DNA of 64,000 nt from an uncultured Sulfitobacter sp. (GTDB taxonomy: Bacteria > Pseudomonadota > Alphaproteobacteria > Rhodobacterales > Rhodobacteraceae): NCBI RefSeq assembly GCF_947497275.1, contig NZ_CANMFS010000004.1:62001-126000 (forward strand), given 5' to 3'. Shown piece by piece: positions 56,479-64,000 of the stretch. The position numbers and the translations under genes were made by a program. The notes beneath the pieces were generated by a model. That model made no database searches and was not told where the DNA came from. It worked only from the letters and a program-made list of their open reading frames with translations. How positions within the stretch are numbered: the stretch's first letter is position 1; the number at the start of each line of letters is the position of its first letter.

Positions 56479-57534
56479 TTGCGTGACCTCGACGAAATGC
56501 AGACTCTCTTGCTGGAATGGTACGACCGCCACGCCCGTCCGATGCCCTGGCGCACCGGCCCGGACGCGCGCAAGGCAGGCCAGACGCCCGATCCATATGC
56601 CGTGTGGATGAGCGAAATCATGCTGCAACAGACCACCGTCGTTACGGTGAAGGATTATTTCAACCGGTTTATCGCCCGTTGGCCGACGGTGCGCGATCTC
56701 GCCGCTGCTGACGATGCGGATGTGATGGCAGAATGGGCTGGACTTGGCTACTACGCGCGTGCGCGCAACCTGTTGAAATGCGCCCGCACGGTCGTGGCCG
56801 AGCACGATGGCCTGTTCCCCGCCGATCACACGGCCCTGCTCAAGCTGCCGGGCATTGGTCCCTATACGGCGGCGGCCGTTTCCTCGATTGCGTTCGACCT
56901 GCCGCATGCCGTGCTCGACGGTAACGTCGAGCGGGTGATGGCGCGCGTCTACGACATCCACACACCGCTTCCCACGGCCAAGCCAGAACTGATGGAGAAG
57001 GCGCGAGCCCTGACGCCCAACGCCCGGCCCGGTGATTATGCGCAGGCGGTCATGGATCTGGGCGCCACGATCTGCACCCCAAAATCGCCCGCCTGCGGGA
57101 TTTGTCCGTGGCGCACGCCCTGCGCCGCGCGTGCAGCCGGCACGATGGCCGAACTGCCTCGCAAAATCCCGAAGAAAGCAAAGCCGGTGCGCCACGGCAC
57201 CGTATACCTGGGCCGCCGCACCGATGGGGCTTGGCTTTTGGAAACGCGGCCCGAAAAAGGGCTCTTGGGCGGTATGCTCGGATGGCCGGGATCGGATTGG
57301 GTCGACACGTCCCTGCCCCATCCCGAAAGCGCGCCCCCCGCAACCGGCGACTGGGAAGAGATCGAAGGCGAGGTGCGCCATACCTTCACGCATTTTCACC
57401 TGATCCTGCGGGTGATGACGGCCGACCTGCCGGACCCGACTGCGGCGCATCGCGGCGCGTTCAGACGGCAGTCGGATTTCAAACCGACGGATCTGCCCAC
57501 CGTCATGCGCAAGGCATTCAACCTTGTCCGGTAG
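56479..57534 (+). CDS. mutY: Adenine DNA glycosylase MutY
   Basis: This 351-residue enzyme removes adenine mispaired with 8-oxoguanine. It shows MSEIMLQQTTV (catalytic Glu), LLKLPGIGPYTAAAVSS (helix-hairpin-helix), AVLDGNVERV (Asp) and the 4Fe-4S ligands CTPKSPACGICPWRTPC with C-x6-C-x2-C-x5-C. A C-terminal MutT-like domain (LETRPEKGLLGGMLGWP) follows. The track uses TTG as start; an ATG six codons downstream is possible. Confidence 0.97.
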   Translation: MRDLDEMQTLLLEWYDRHARPMPWRTGPDARKAGQTPDPYAVWMSEIMLQQTTVVTVKDYFNRFIARWPTVRDLAAADDADVMAEWAGLGYYARARNLLKCARTVVAEHDGLFPADHTALLKLPGIGPYTAAAVSSIAFDLPHAVLDGNVERVMARVYDIHTPLPTAKPELMEKARALTPNARPGDYAQAVMDLGATICTPKSPACGICPWRTPCAARAAGTMAELPRKIPKKAKPVRHGTVYLGRRTDGAWLLETRPEKGLLGGMLGWPGSDWVDTSLPHPESAPPATGDWEEIEGEVRHTFTHFHLILRVMTADLPDPTAAHRGAFRRQSDFKPTDLPTVMRKAFNLVR

Positions 57535-57608
57535 GACGCGATGCCACATATGACAGACGCAAACCCATCTGCTATGTTGAATTACGTAGCCAATAATCGA
57601 GACAAGAC

Positions 57609-58760
57609 ATGACAGATGCACCGGCTCCACTCGCCCCGTCGGAGCTTGCAAAGTTCAGCCGCGCGCTGCCGTTCTGGCTGTCGCTGGCGCTGGTGCCTCT
57701 GGCATGGATCGGGGCAGCGTATGGCGGGTGGGCACTCGTTCTGGTGCCGATCGCCACGTGGTATCTCTTTACCCTGCTCGATGCCGCACTCGGGCTGAAT
57801 ACCGAAAATGCCGATCTGTCTGCTGGCGAACCTGACTTGTTCTGGTACCGGCTCATCACGACAATTTGGGTGCCGGTGCAGTTCGTCCTGCTGGCCAGCC
57901 TGCTGTGGTATGTACCGCAGGCTGAGCATTTGAACACGCTTGAACGCGTTGGGGTCTTTTTCGGTGTCGGCGTGATCACCGGCACGGTTGGCATCAACTA
58001 CAGCCACGAATTGATGCACCAGAAGAACAAGACAGAGCGGTGGCTGGCGGATATTCTGCTGGCGATGGTTCTGTATTCCCATTTTCGAAGCGAGCATTTG
58101 CTGGTCCACCACCGCTATGTCGCCACCCCCCGCGATCCGGTGACCGCGCGCTACAACGAAGGGTTTCACCGCTTCTATCCGCGTGTTCTGCGCGAATGCT
58201 GGCTGTCCGCGTTTCGTGCGGAAAAGGCGATGCTAGCGCGGCGCGAAATGCCCTGGTACGCGCGCGGGAATCCCTTCTGGCGCTACTGGGCGCTGCAACT
58301 GGGCTTTCTTGTTCTCGCCTTTGTATTGGGCGGCTGGTCCGGTGTCGGGCTCTTTCTGGTGCAGGCCGGGGTCGCAATCTGGCAGTTGGAGCTGGTGAAT
58401 TACATCGAACATTACGGCCTGACCCGTAAACATCTGGGCGGTGGAAAATACGAACACGTTCAACCCCGGCACAGCTGGAATGCGGCCCACAAGGCATCGA
58501 ACTGGCTGCTGATCAACCTGCAACGGCACTCAGACCACCACTACAAACCCGACCGACGATTTCCCGTGCTGCAAAACTACGGCCCGCAAGACGCGCCGCA
58601 ATTGCCGTATGGCTATCCATTGATGACGATGGTGGCGATGATGCCGCCGCTGTGGCGCCGCGTGATGAACCCCCGTGTGCGCCAATGGCGGGCGACGTAT
58701 TACCCCGAGATAACGGATTGGCAGCCATACAGAACAGCCAGCAATCCCGAGCCGCATTAA
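57609..58760 (+). CDS. alkB: Alkane 1-monooxygenase (AlkB-type di-iron hydroxylase)
   Basis: This 383-residue integral-membrane enzyme has about six hydrophobic segments. The histidine boxes coordinating the di-iron site are visible: HELMHQ, HLLVHHRYVATPRDP and LQRHSDHHYKPDRRF, plus NYIEHYGL. It hydroxylates terminal carbons of alkanes with rubredoxin-supplied electrons. No rubredoxin, rubredoxin reductase or alkane regulator lies nearby, so its partner is elsewhere. It is followed by a receiver-only protein with 57 nt between. Confidence 0.94.
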   Translation: MTDAPAPLAPSELAKFSRALPFWLSLALVPLAWIGAAYGGWALVLVPIATWYLFTLLDAALGLNTENADLSAGEPDLFWYRLITTIWVPVQFVLLASLLWYVPQAEHLNTLERVGVFFGVGVITGTVGINYSHELMHQKNKTERWLADILLAMVLYSHFRSEHLLVHHRYVATPRDPVTARYNEGFHRFYPRVLRECWLSAFRAEKAMLARREMPWYARGNPFWRYWALQLGFLVLAFVLGGWSGVGLFLVQAGVAIWQLELVNYIEHYGLTRKHLGGGKYEHVQPRHSWNAAHKASNWLLINLQRHSDHHYKPDRRFPVLQNYGPQDAPQLPYGYPLMTMVAMMPPLWRRVMNPRVRQWRATYYPEITDWQPYRTASNPEPH

Positions 58761-58817
58761 GCACTTCCTAAGGTATCTGGCGCAAATTTGCCGGTGACGT
58801 ACACCCGAGGGATTCTC

Positions 58818-59243
58818 ATGCCGCAGCACGCCATTTCAGCACCATATCAATCACCCGATACCTGCCTGATCATCGAAGACAGCCAGTTTGACCAGCAAAT
58901 GATGACCCGGGTGATCGCGAAAACACACGATCAGATGAAAATAGAGGTCGCGGCAACTCTGCAATGCGCCCGCCGTGCACTATCGCGGGGCGGGGTGTCC
59001 CTGATCCTGCTGGACAACAACCTGCCGGATGGCATCGGTGCAAACTTTGCGCTTGAATTGGCCTCCGATCCGGCGCTTGCCTTGATCCCTGTCATCATGG
59101 TCAGGGATTGGCCAACACCGTTCATGTGGGAGAAAGCCGCCTCTGCCGGTGTCCTGTATGTGGTCAACAAGGCGGAATTTGGCACCCGATATGTCGAGCA
59201 GGCCTTGCGCAAACCCGTGCGCAAGCGCGCCCGGCTGAGCTGA
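58818..59243 (+). CDS. Stand-alone receiver (REC) domain protein
   Basis: In this 141-residue protein, acidic pair in CLIIEDSQFD, phospho-Asp in LILLDNNLPDGIG and Lys in YVVNKAEF are present. However, the conserved Thr/Ser switch residue after the fourth strand (usually V-x-x-T) is replaced by Arg (VIMVRDWPTP). The C-terminus is basic (RKPVRKRARLS). It has no output domain. GAGG lies 7 nt before the ATG. Partner kinase unknown. Confidence 0.88.
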   Translation: MPQHAISAPYQSPDTCLIIEDSQFDQQMMTRVIAKTHDQMKIEVAATLQCARRALSRGGVSLILLDNNLPDGIGANFALELASDPALALIPVIMVRDWPTPFMWEKAASAGVLYVVNKAEFGTRYVEQALRKPVRKRARLS

Positions 59244-59261
59244 GGTTCAGGTCCGGAATCG

Positions 59262-59292
59262 AACGAAAAAAGCCCCGCCATAAAGGCGGGGC
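59262..59292 (-). terminator. Terminator of ccrM
   Basis: An 8-bp stem GCCCCGCC / GGCGGGGC is followed on the minus strand by TTTTTTCG, about 78 nt after the ccrM stop; the plus-strand receiver gene ends about 20 nt before it. Confidence 0.88.
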
Positions 59293-59369
59293 CAAGGTGA
59301 GTGTCATCAATGCGGTCCCTCAGGTGGAGGGCGCAGTGACACTGGCGGTGTTCGAATTTCCGTGGAGGA

Positions 59370-60562
<1,193 letters not shown>

Positions 60563-60575
60563 AAACTCTTAAGAT

Positions 60576-61190
60576 TTATTCTTGCCACAACATCTTGTGT
60601 ACCGGTTTGAACGTACGTCTATGGTGTGGGGTCACCCCCAAACTTTGAAGCGCCAACATGTGGCTTTTCGATCCATATCCCATGTTCGTTTCCCAGCCAT
60701 AGCCAGGGTGCTGTTGCGCCAAGGACAACATGACATAATCCCGACATATTTTGGCCATAATTGAGGCCGCTGAAATGGAAACAGAACGGGCATCCCCGCC
60801 GATGATTGTTTCCACAGGCAGCGCCAAACCGCGCGGTTTCATAGTCCCGTCGATCAGGCAATAGTCCGGCGGCGTCTTCAGCCCCTCCAGCGCGCGCACC
60901 ATCGCGATGTGGCTGGCGCGCAGAATGTTGTGCTCTTCGATCTCCTCGACACTTGCGTGCGCCACGCTTACATCCGCCACCGCGAGAATCATCGCGTGCA
61001 AGAACTCTCGTCGCTTCCGGCTCAGTTTCTTGCTGTCATTCAGGCCGTCGGGGATCCGCGCGGGATCAAGTACTACGGCGGCAGCAGTCACAGGTCCGGC
61101 AAGGGGCCCCCGCCCCACCTCGTCCACCCCCGCAATGCGGTTAAATCCGCGCGCGTGCGCGGCTTCCTCAAATGAATAATCAGGCTTCAT
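60576..61190 (-). CDS. rnhB: Ribonuclease HII
   Basis: This 204-residue enzyme has GVDEVGRGPLAGPV (two acidic residues, motif GR-G), YCLIDGTMKP and RSVSISAASIMAKICRD, the RNase HII metal site. It removes ribonucleotides and RNA primers from DNA. The start is the ATG after AAGGC; the track begins about 13 codons earlier. It is oriented toward ccrM, as in Caulobacter relatives. Confidence 0.95.
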   Translation of the reverse strand: MKPDYSFEEAAHARGFNRIAGVDEVGRGPLAGPVTAAAVVLDPARIPDGLNDSKKLSRKRREFLHAMILAVADVSVAHASVEEIEEHNILRASHIAMVRALEGLKTPPDYCLIDGTMKPRGLALPVETIIGGDARSVSISAASIMAKICRDYVMLSLAQQHPGYGWETNMGYGSKSHMLALQSLGVTPHHRRTFKPVHKMLWQE

Positions 61191-61227
61191 TGCCTTGCAA
61201 AACCCGATGGTGCGGCAGCACGCAAGC

Positions 61228-61266
61228 AAAAAAGAAAAGGAGAAGATGCCCGAACATCCTCTCCTT
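61228..61266 (-). terminator. Terminator of the hypothetical secreted protein gene
   Basis: The stem AAGGAGAGGATG / CATCTTCTCCTT (one G-U pair in the RNA) has a 6-nt loop and is followed on the minus strand by TTCTTTTTTG, about 85 nt after the stop. It insulates rnhB from that gene. Confidence 0.88.
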
Positions 61267-61350
61267 CCCCCGTGTCAGGCGGCAGGGACGTGCCGCCCGA
61301 TCCCGGCGCAACGGGGTGGTGATACTCCGCGCGCCAAGCCCTGTGTCAGA

Positions 61351-61944
61351 TCACCCCCGGTCGAGGCTGTAGCCGTTGCGGCGCAGGCAGCGCGCGTCAT
61401 ACCCGATGTGGGTGCCCTCGCGCGTGCGGATCCTCTGCGCGCAATCTTGTGGCAGCCGATCGGTCAACACATAGCTGTCCTGCAGGCAGCTCTGCTCGAA
61501 TACCTGTGCGGATCCATCGCGGGTGGTGAAGTTGCGAAAGCAGCTCTGCGGCAAAAGCTTGCGGTCCACCCGGCGCGGCAGCGGCCGTGGCGCGAGACGC
61601 GGTTGCCGCTGAACGTCATCGTAGACGCGCGGTTGGGTCTGCGGCTGCGTGTACTCATAGGCGCGTGGCACAGGACGGTGGGTCCGCTCGATGACGCGCG
61701 GCGGGTCGGAATACACCTTCTGCTTTTTTGGCTTGGGCTTGCGTTTCACCCGCTCTTTCTTGCGATCCTCCCGCTTGTCGTGGATGATCTTGCCAACCAC
61801 GGCGATGCCCAGGATCGTCGCGATTGCACGAGCCGCGCGGCGTTCGTCGATGTCGGCCGCGACAGGCACCGCAGAGAATGACAGAAACGCAATGGCCGTG
61901 GCAGCAAGTGTGCCGGCGAGGCGGGAAAAAACCAAAGAGCGCAT
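61351..61944 (-). CDS. Hypothetical secreted protein, basic and proline/arginine-rich
   Basis: In this 197-residue protein a signal peptide (LVFSRLAGTLAATAIAFLSFSAVPVAA) is followed by a short hydrophobic stretch (AIATILGIAVVGKII), then a very basic linker (DKREDRKKERVKRKPKPKKQ) and a Pro/Arg/Gln-rich region. The C-terminal 80 residues contain four Cys (SCFRNF, SCLQDS, DCAQR, RCLRR), probably two disulfides. I do not recognise the family. Confidence 0.75.
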   Translation of the reverse strand: MRSLVFSRLAGTLAATAIAFLSFSAVPVAADIDERRAARAIATILGIAVVGKIIHDKREDRKKERVKRKPKPKKQKVYSDPPRVIERTHRPVPRAYEYTQPQTQPRVYDDVQRQPRLAPRPLPRRVDRKLLPQSCFRNFTTRDGSAQVFEQSCLQDSYVLTDRLPQDCAQRIRTREGTHIGYDARCLRRNGYSLDRG

Positions 61945-62116
61945 GGGGTGTTCCTTTCAAGATCATAAGATGCACGGAAGGAAGACACCGCGCCAACTTC
62001 ACCAAGAGGCACGGTCGCCACAGGACAGGCAATAACACACGTCTGTTATCCGATAGCGGATGGCGTATCGTGTCGGAGATATTGAATATCCCCGCGCAAA
62101 GCCGCATCAAGGTGAC

Positions 62117-62407
62117 ATGAAACAGATGATCCTCACGCTCGGCCTTGTCGCGTTTACCGGTCTTTCCGGTCCGGCCCATGCCGCCGACTGCTTTGCCGAC
62201 TACAAGGCGAAACAGGACAATCCGCTTCGGCTGCATTACGGTGTGGCCGAGGTGCGCGGTCCCTGTTCGCCCCAGGCCGCGCGCGCCGAACTGACGCAGC
62301 GGTTGGGCGCCAAAGGATGGACGCTCTTGACGATTGTATCGGTCTTCGGGCCGGAGGGACTTGCGCAAAGGAGAGACAGTGCCGGATCAAACTTCCTCCG
62401 CTTCTGA
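62117..62407 (+). CDS. Hypothetical small secreted protein
   Basis: This 96-residue protein has a signal peptide (MILTLGLVAFTGLSGPAHA) and a mature part beginning ADCFADYKAKQDNPLRLHYGVAEVRGPCSP, with two Cys that may form a disulfide. No known domain. It starts at the ATG after AAGGTG; the track start 19 codons upstream is not needed. Its end overlaps the next gene by 29 nt, which suggests the two are translated together. Confidence 0.72.
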   Translation: MKQMILTLGLVAFTGLSGPAHAADCFADYKAKQDNPLRLHYGVAEVRGPCSPQAARAELTQRLGAKGWTLLTIVSVFGPEGLAQRRDSAGSNFLRF

Positions 62408-63083
62408 TATGCGCCGCAGCGGTGGCCGGTTTGTCACCATCGGCATCGGTGCTGTGATCGCCCTGTTTCTGGCAGGTGCGGCCGTGATGTTCTGGGCCCT
62501 GCCCGACGCCAACGCGTTCAACGCACAGGTCGAACGCATCTTTATAGAGAACGACGACCTGACCTCGGCCTCGGAAATCAAGCTGCTGGAAATTCTCGCC
62601 CAGTCGGGTACTGCGTTTTCCGACACGCTTGCAAACTACCGTGTCCTTATTGGCGTGCTGCTGGTCTTTGCCGCCGCGATGCTGGTGGCCGCAGTCGTGT
62701 TTCTGATCATGCTCATCATGTTCAACCGTCGCATGGCCCAGATCGAGCGGACGGGCATTCAGGTGTCCTCGCTGCTGATCAGCCGCGAAGAGAACAAGGT
62801 CTATCTCAACAACCTGGGTTTCAAACTGACCGATGCCGCGATGGAGACGCTGGCCGTTCTGGCAGAGGCGCGGATGGACAATGACATCCTGACCGGTTCC
62901 GAGATTGAGGGCGTTATATCGGGACGTAACGCCGCCGACTGTGACGAAGCCGCGGGGGCGACGCGGATCAAACGACTGCGCGATACGCTGGGCAACCAGA
63001 TGGTCAGCGAGCTTCTGGTCAAGAATATCGCGCGGCGGGGCTATATGCTGGCTATCGACAAGGACGTGATCAAGGTGCTGTAG
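62379..63083 (+). CDS. Membrane protein with C-terminal winged-helix-like domain
   Basis: The 234-residue protein has two hydrophobic segments (about 18-40 and 86-112) flanking a small segment of about 45 residues that would be periplasmic. The C-terminal part (about 165-234) has the look of an OmpR-type winged helix: RIKRLRDTLGNQMVSELLVKNIARRGYMLAI is close in shape to the recognition-helix/wing pattern. GTG start follows GGAGAGACA. I know no named family for this layout. It overlaps the gene for a small secreted protein. Confidence 0.75.
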   Translation: MPDQTSSASDMRRSGGRFVTIGIGAVIALFLAGAAVMFWALPDANAFNAQVERIFIENDDLTSASEIKLLEILAQSGTAFSDTLANYRVLIGVLLVFAAAMLVAAVVFLIMLIMFNRRMAQIERTGIQVSSLLISREENKVYLNNLGFKLTDAAMETLAVLAEARMDNDILTGSEIEGVISGRNAADCDEAAGATRIKRLRDTLGNQMVSELLVKNIARRGYMLAIDKDVIKVL

Positions 63084-63151
63084 GCAACCTCTGGTCAACG
63101 CCCGCGATCCGGCGCTAGGGTGCGGCAAACCCGATGCAAAGGAAGATGCCC

Positions 63152-63928
63152 ATGCCCGCTCCCGAAAACGAGCTCAAAACGGCACTCGCCGCCGGCGAGA
63201 TCCAGTTCGGGTGCTGGCTTGGTCTTGCGAACGCTTTCTCGGCCGAGATGATGGGTCAAGCCGGTTTTGACTGGGTGGTCGTCGATGGCGAGCACGGGCC
63301 GAACGATCTGCGCTCCATCCTCGCGCAGTTGCAGGCGCTTGCGTCGACAGGCGCGCATCCGGTCGTGCGGTTGCCGGTGGGCGAAACCTACATGCTCAAG
63401 CAGATGCTCGACATCGGCGCGCAGACCGTCCTTGTGCCGATGGTCGAGAGCGCCGCCCAAGCGCGCCAACTGGTGCGCGACGTGACCTATCCGCCGCACG
63501 GCAATCGCGGCGTCGGCTACTCGATGACCCGCGCTGCGCGGTTTTCGGGCATTGAGGATTACGGCACGACGGCGGACGCCCAGATCTGTCTGCTGGTACA
63601 GGTGGAAAACCGAAAAGGGCTGGCCGCGCTTGACGAAATCCTGACCATCGAAGGGATTGACGGAGTGTTCATCGGACCCGCCGATCTGGCCGCCGACATG
63701 GGTCATATGGGCGATATCGCACACCCGGACGTGCAGACCGCGATCATGGACGTGCTCGCGCGGATCAGGACCGCAGGCAAGGCACCCGGCATCCTGTCGA
63801 CCCGTGACGAGATGACGATTGATGCGATCAACGCGGGCGCGCTTTTCGTGGCCGTGGGTGCCGATGTCGTGCTGTTGGGCCAGGCCGCGCGCGCGCTGGC
63901 AGCCAAATGGCAGGCCACCAAAGCATGA
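63152..63928 (+). CDS. HpcH/HpaI-type aldolase
   Basis: This 258-residue class II aldolase barrel has DGEHGPND (His), VVRLPVG (Arg), LLVQVENRKGL (Glu) and FIGPADLAADMGH (Asp) as metal and substrate residues. Such enzymes cleave 4-hydroxy-2-oxo acids to pyruvate and an aldehyde. I choose the ATG 8 nt after AAGGA (MPAPENELKTAL); the track uses an earlier ATG. Its stop overlaps the following MFS gene as ATGA. Confidence 0.92.
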   Translation: MPAPENELKTALAAGEIQFGCWLGLANAFSAEMMGQAGFDWVVVDGEHGPNDLRSILAQLQALASTGAHPVVRLPVGETYMLKQMLDIGAQTVLVPMVESAAQARQLVRDVTYPPHGNRGVGYSMTRAARFSGIEDYGTTADAQICLLVQVENRKGLAALDEILTIEGIDGVFIGPADLAADMGHMGDIAHPDVQTAIMDVLARIRTAGKAPGILSTRDEMTIDAINAGALFVAVGADVVLLGQAARALAAKWQATKA

Positions 63929-64000
63929 ACAGAGGTATCGCCCTGCTGGCCTTCGCCTATGTGCTCAGCCAGTTCTTTCGTGCGTTCCTTGCCGTTCTCA
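63925..64000 (+). CDS. MFS transporter, N-terminal start, cut by right edge
   Basis: Only 25 codons are visible (NRGIALLAFAYVLSQFFRAFLAVL). The hydrophobic first segment ending YVLSQFFRAFLAVL is typical of the first helix of major-facilitator transporters of this group. The ATG overlaps the aldolase stop. Too little remains to say more. Confidence 0.65.
   Translation, partial: MNRGIALLAFAYVLSQFFRAFLAVL

Noticed and set aside
55855-57651. 598-codon minus ORF ending in the DUF721 protein
   Set aside because: The part before the DUF721 start is antisense to mutY.

Overview
The window looks like a chromosomal segment of an alphaproteobacterium of the Rhodobacteraceae, most likely the marine Roseobacter group. 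Reasons: high GC, a CcrM-type GANTC methyltransferase, the waaA/lpxK/DUF4170 cluster, the FtsK/LolA/exonuclease III neighbourhood, a Rhodobacter-type porin, and dimethylglycine-dehydrogenase-like genes fused to aminomethyltransferase domains. I saw no rRNA, tRNA, CRISPR array, insertion sequence, integrase or phage gene. The genus cannot be fixed from the sequence alone.

Layout. 0-8 kb: an amidase cut by the left edge, a decayed amidinotransferase gene, pnp, an L,D-transpeptidase, a 1-Cys peroxiredoxin, an aldehyde dehydrogenase and RluA. 8-17 kb: SnoaL-like protein, RarD, then a tightly packed minus-strand operon (XRE-cupin regulator, LysE exporter, Gfa-like protein, two dimethylglycine/sarcosine-dehydrogenase-like flavoproteins flanking a homocysteine S-methyltransferase), then MsrC. 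17-24 kb: thiolase, an RsbV/RsbW-type pair, gamma-glutamyltransferase, HspQ, an AEC permease, an SLT-like lipoprotein, LolA and ExoD. 24-37 kb: FtsK, aminotransferase, amidase, a UbiH-like hydroxylase, a CnoX / Lon-domain / Trm112 operon, XthA, an orphan OmpR-type regulator, a RibA with a degenerate RibB-like N-terminus, a YkuD protein and YggS. 37-49 kb: porin, DUF3576 lipoprotein, leuS-lptE-holA, a GST, a YhiN-like flavoprotein, an HNH protein, a tiny lipoprotein, an SDR/crotonase pair, DUF2125 and DUF1272 proteins. 49-57.5 kb: pmbA, cysQ, DUF4170, waaA and lpxK on the plus strand; CaiB-type CoA transferase, DsbA and DciA-like genes on the minus strand; mutY. 57.5-64 kb: alkB, a receiver-only protein, ccrM and rnhB, secreted and membrane proteins of unknown role including a membrane-anchored winged-helix-like protein, an HpcH/HpaI aldolase and the start of an MFS transporter.

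How the genes work together. The clearest pathway is the methylated-amine operon: methyl transfer to homocysteine, then oxidative demethylation on folate-binding flavoproteins, with a Gfa-like protein as possible formaldehyde handler. A second theme is the envelope: LPS core and lipid A (waaA, lpxK, lptE), lipoprotein carriage (lolA), L,D-transpeptidase-family proteins, an SLT-like lipoprotein and a porin. Many genes are joined by 1-14 nt overlaps, mostly ATGA or GTGA. Several strong hairpins with U-tracts mark transcript ends.

Most of the window is ordinary housekeeping. The items I would look at again are the methylated-amine operon, the degenerate RibB-RibA fusion, the membrane winged-helix protein with its secreted partner, the crotonase lacking both catalytic glutamates, the receiver lacking its switch residue, paired GANTC sites upstream of ccrM, the decayed amidinotransferase, and a 24-residue lipoprotein missing from the ORF track.
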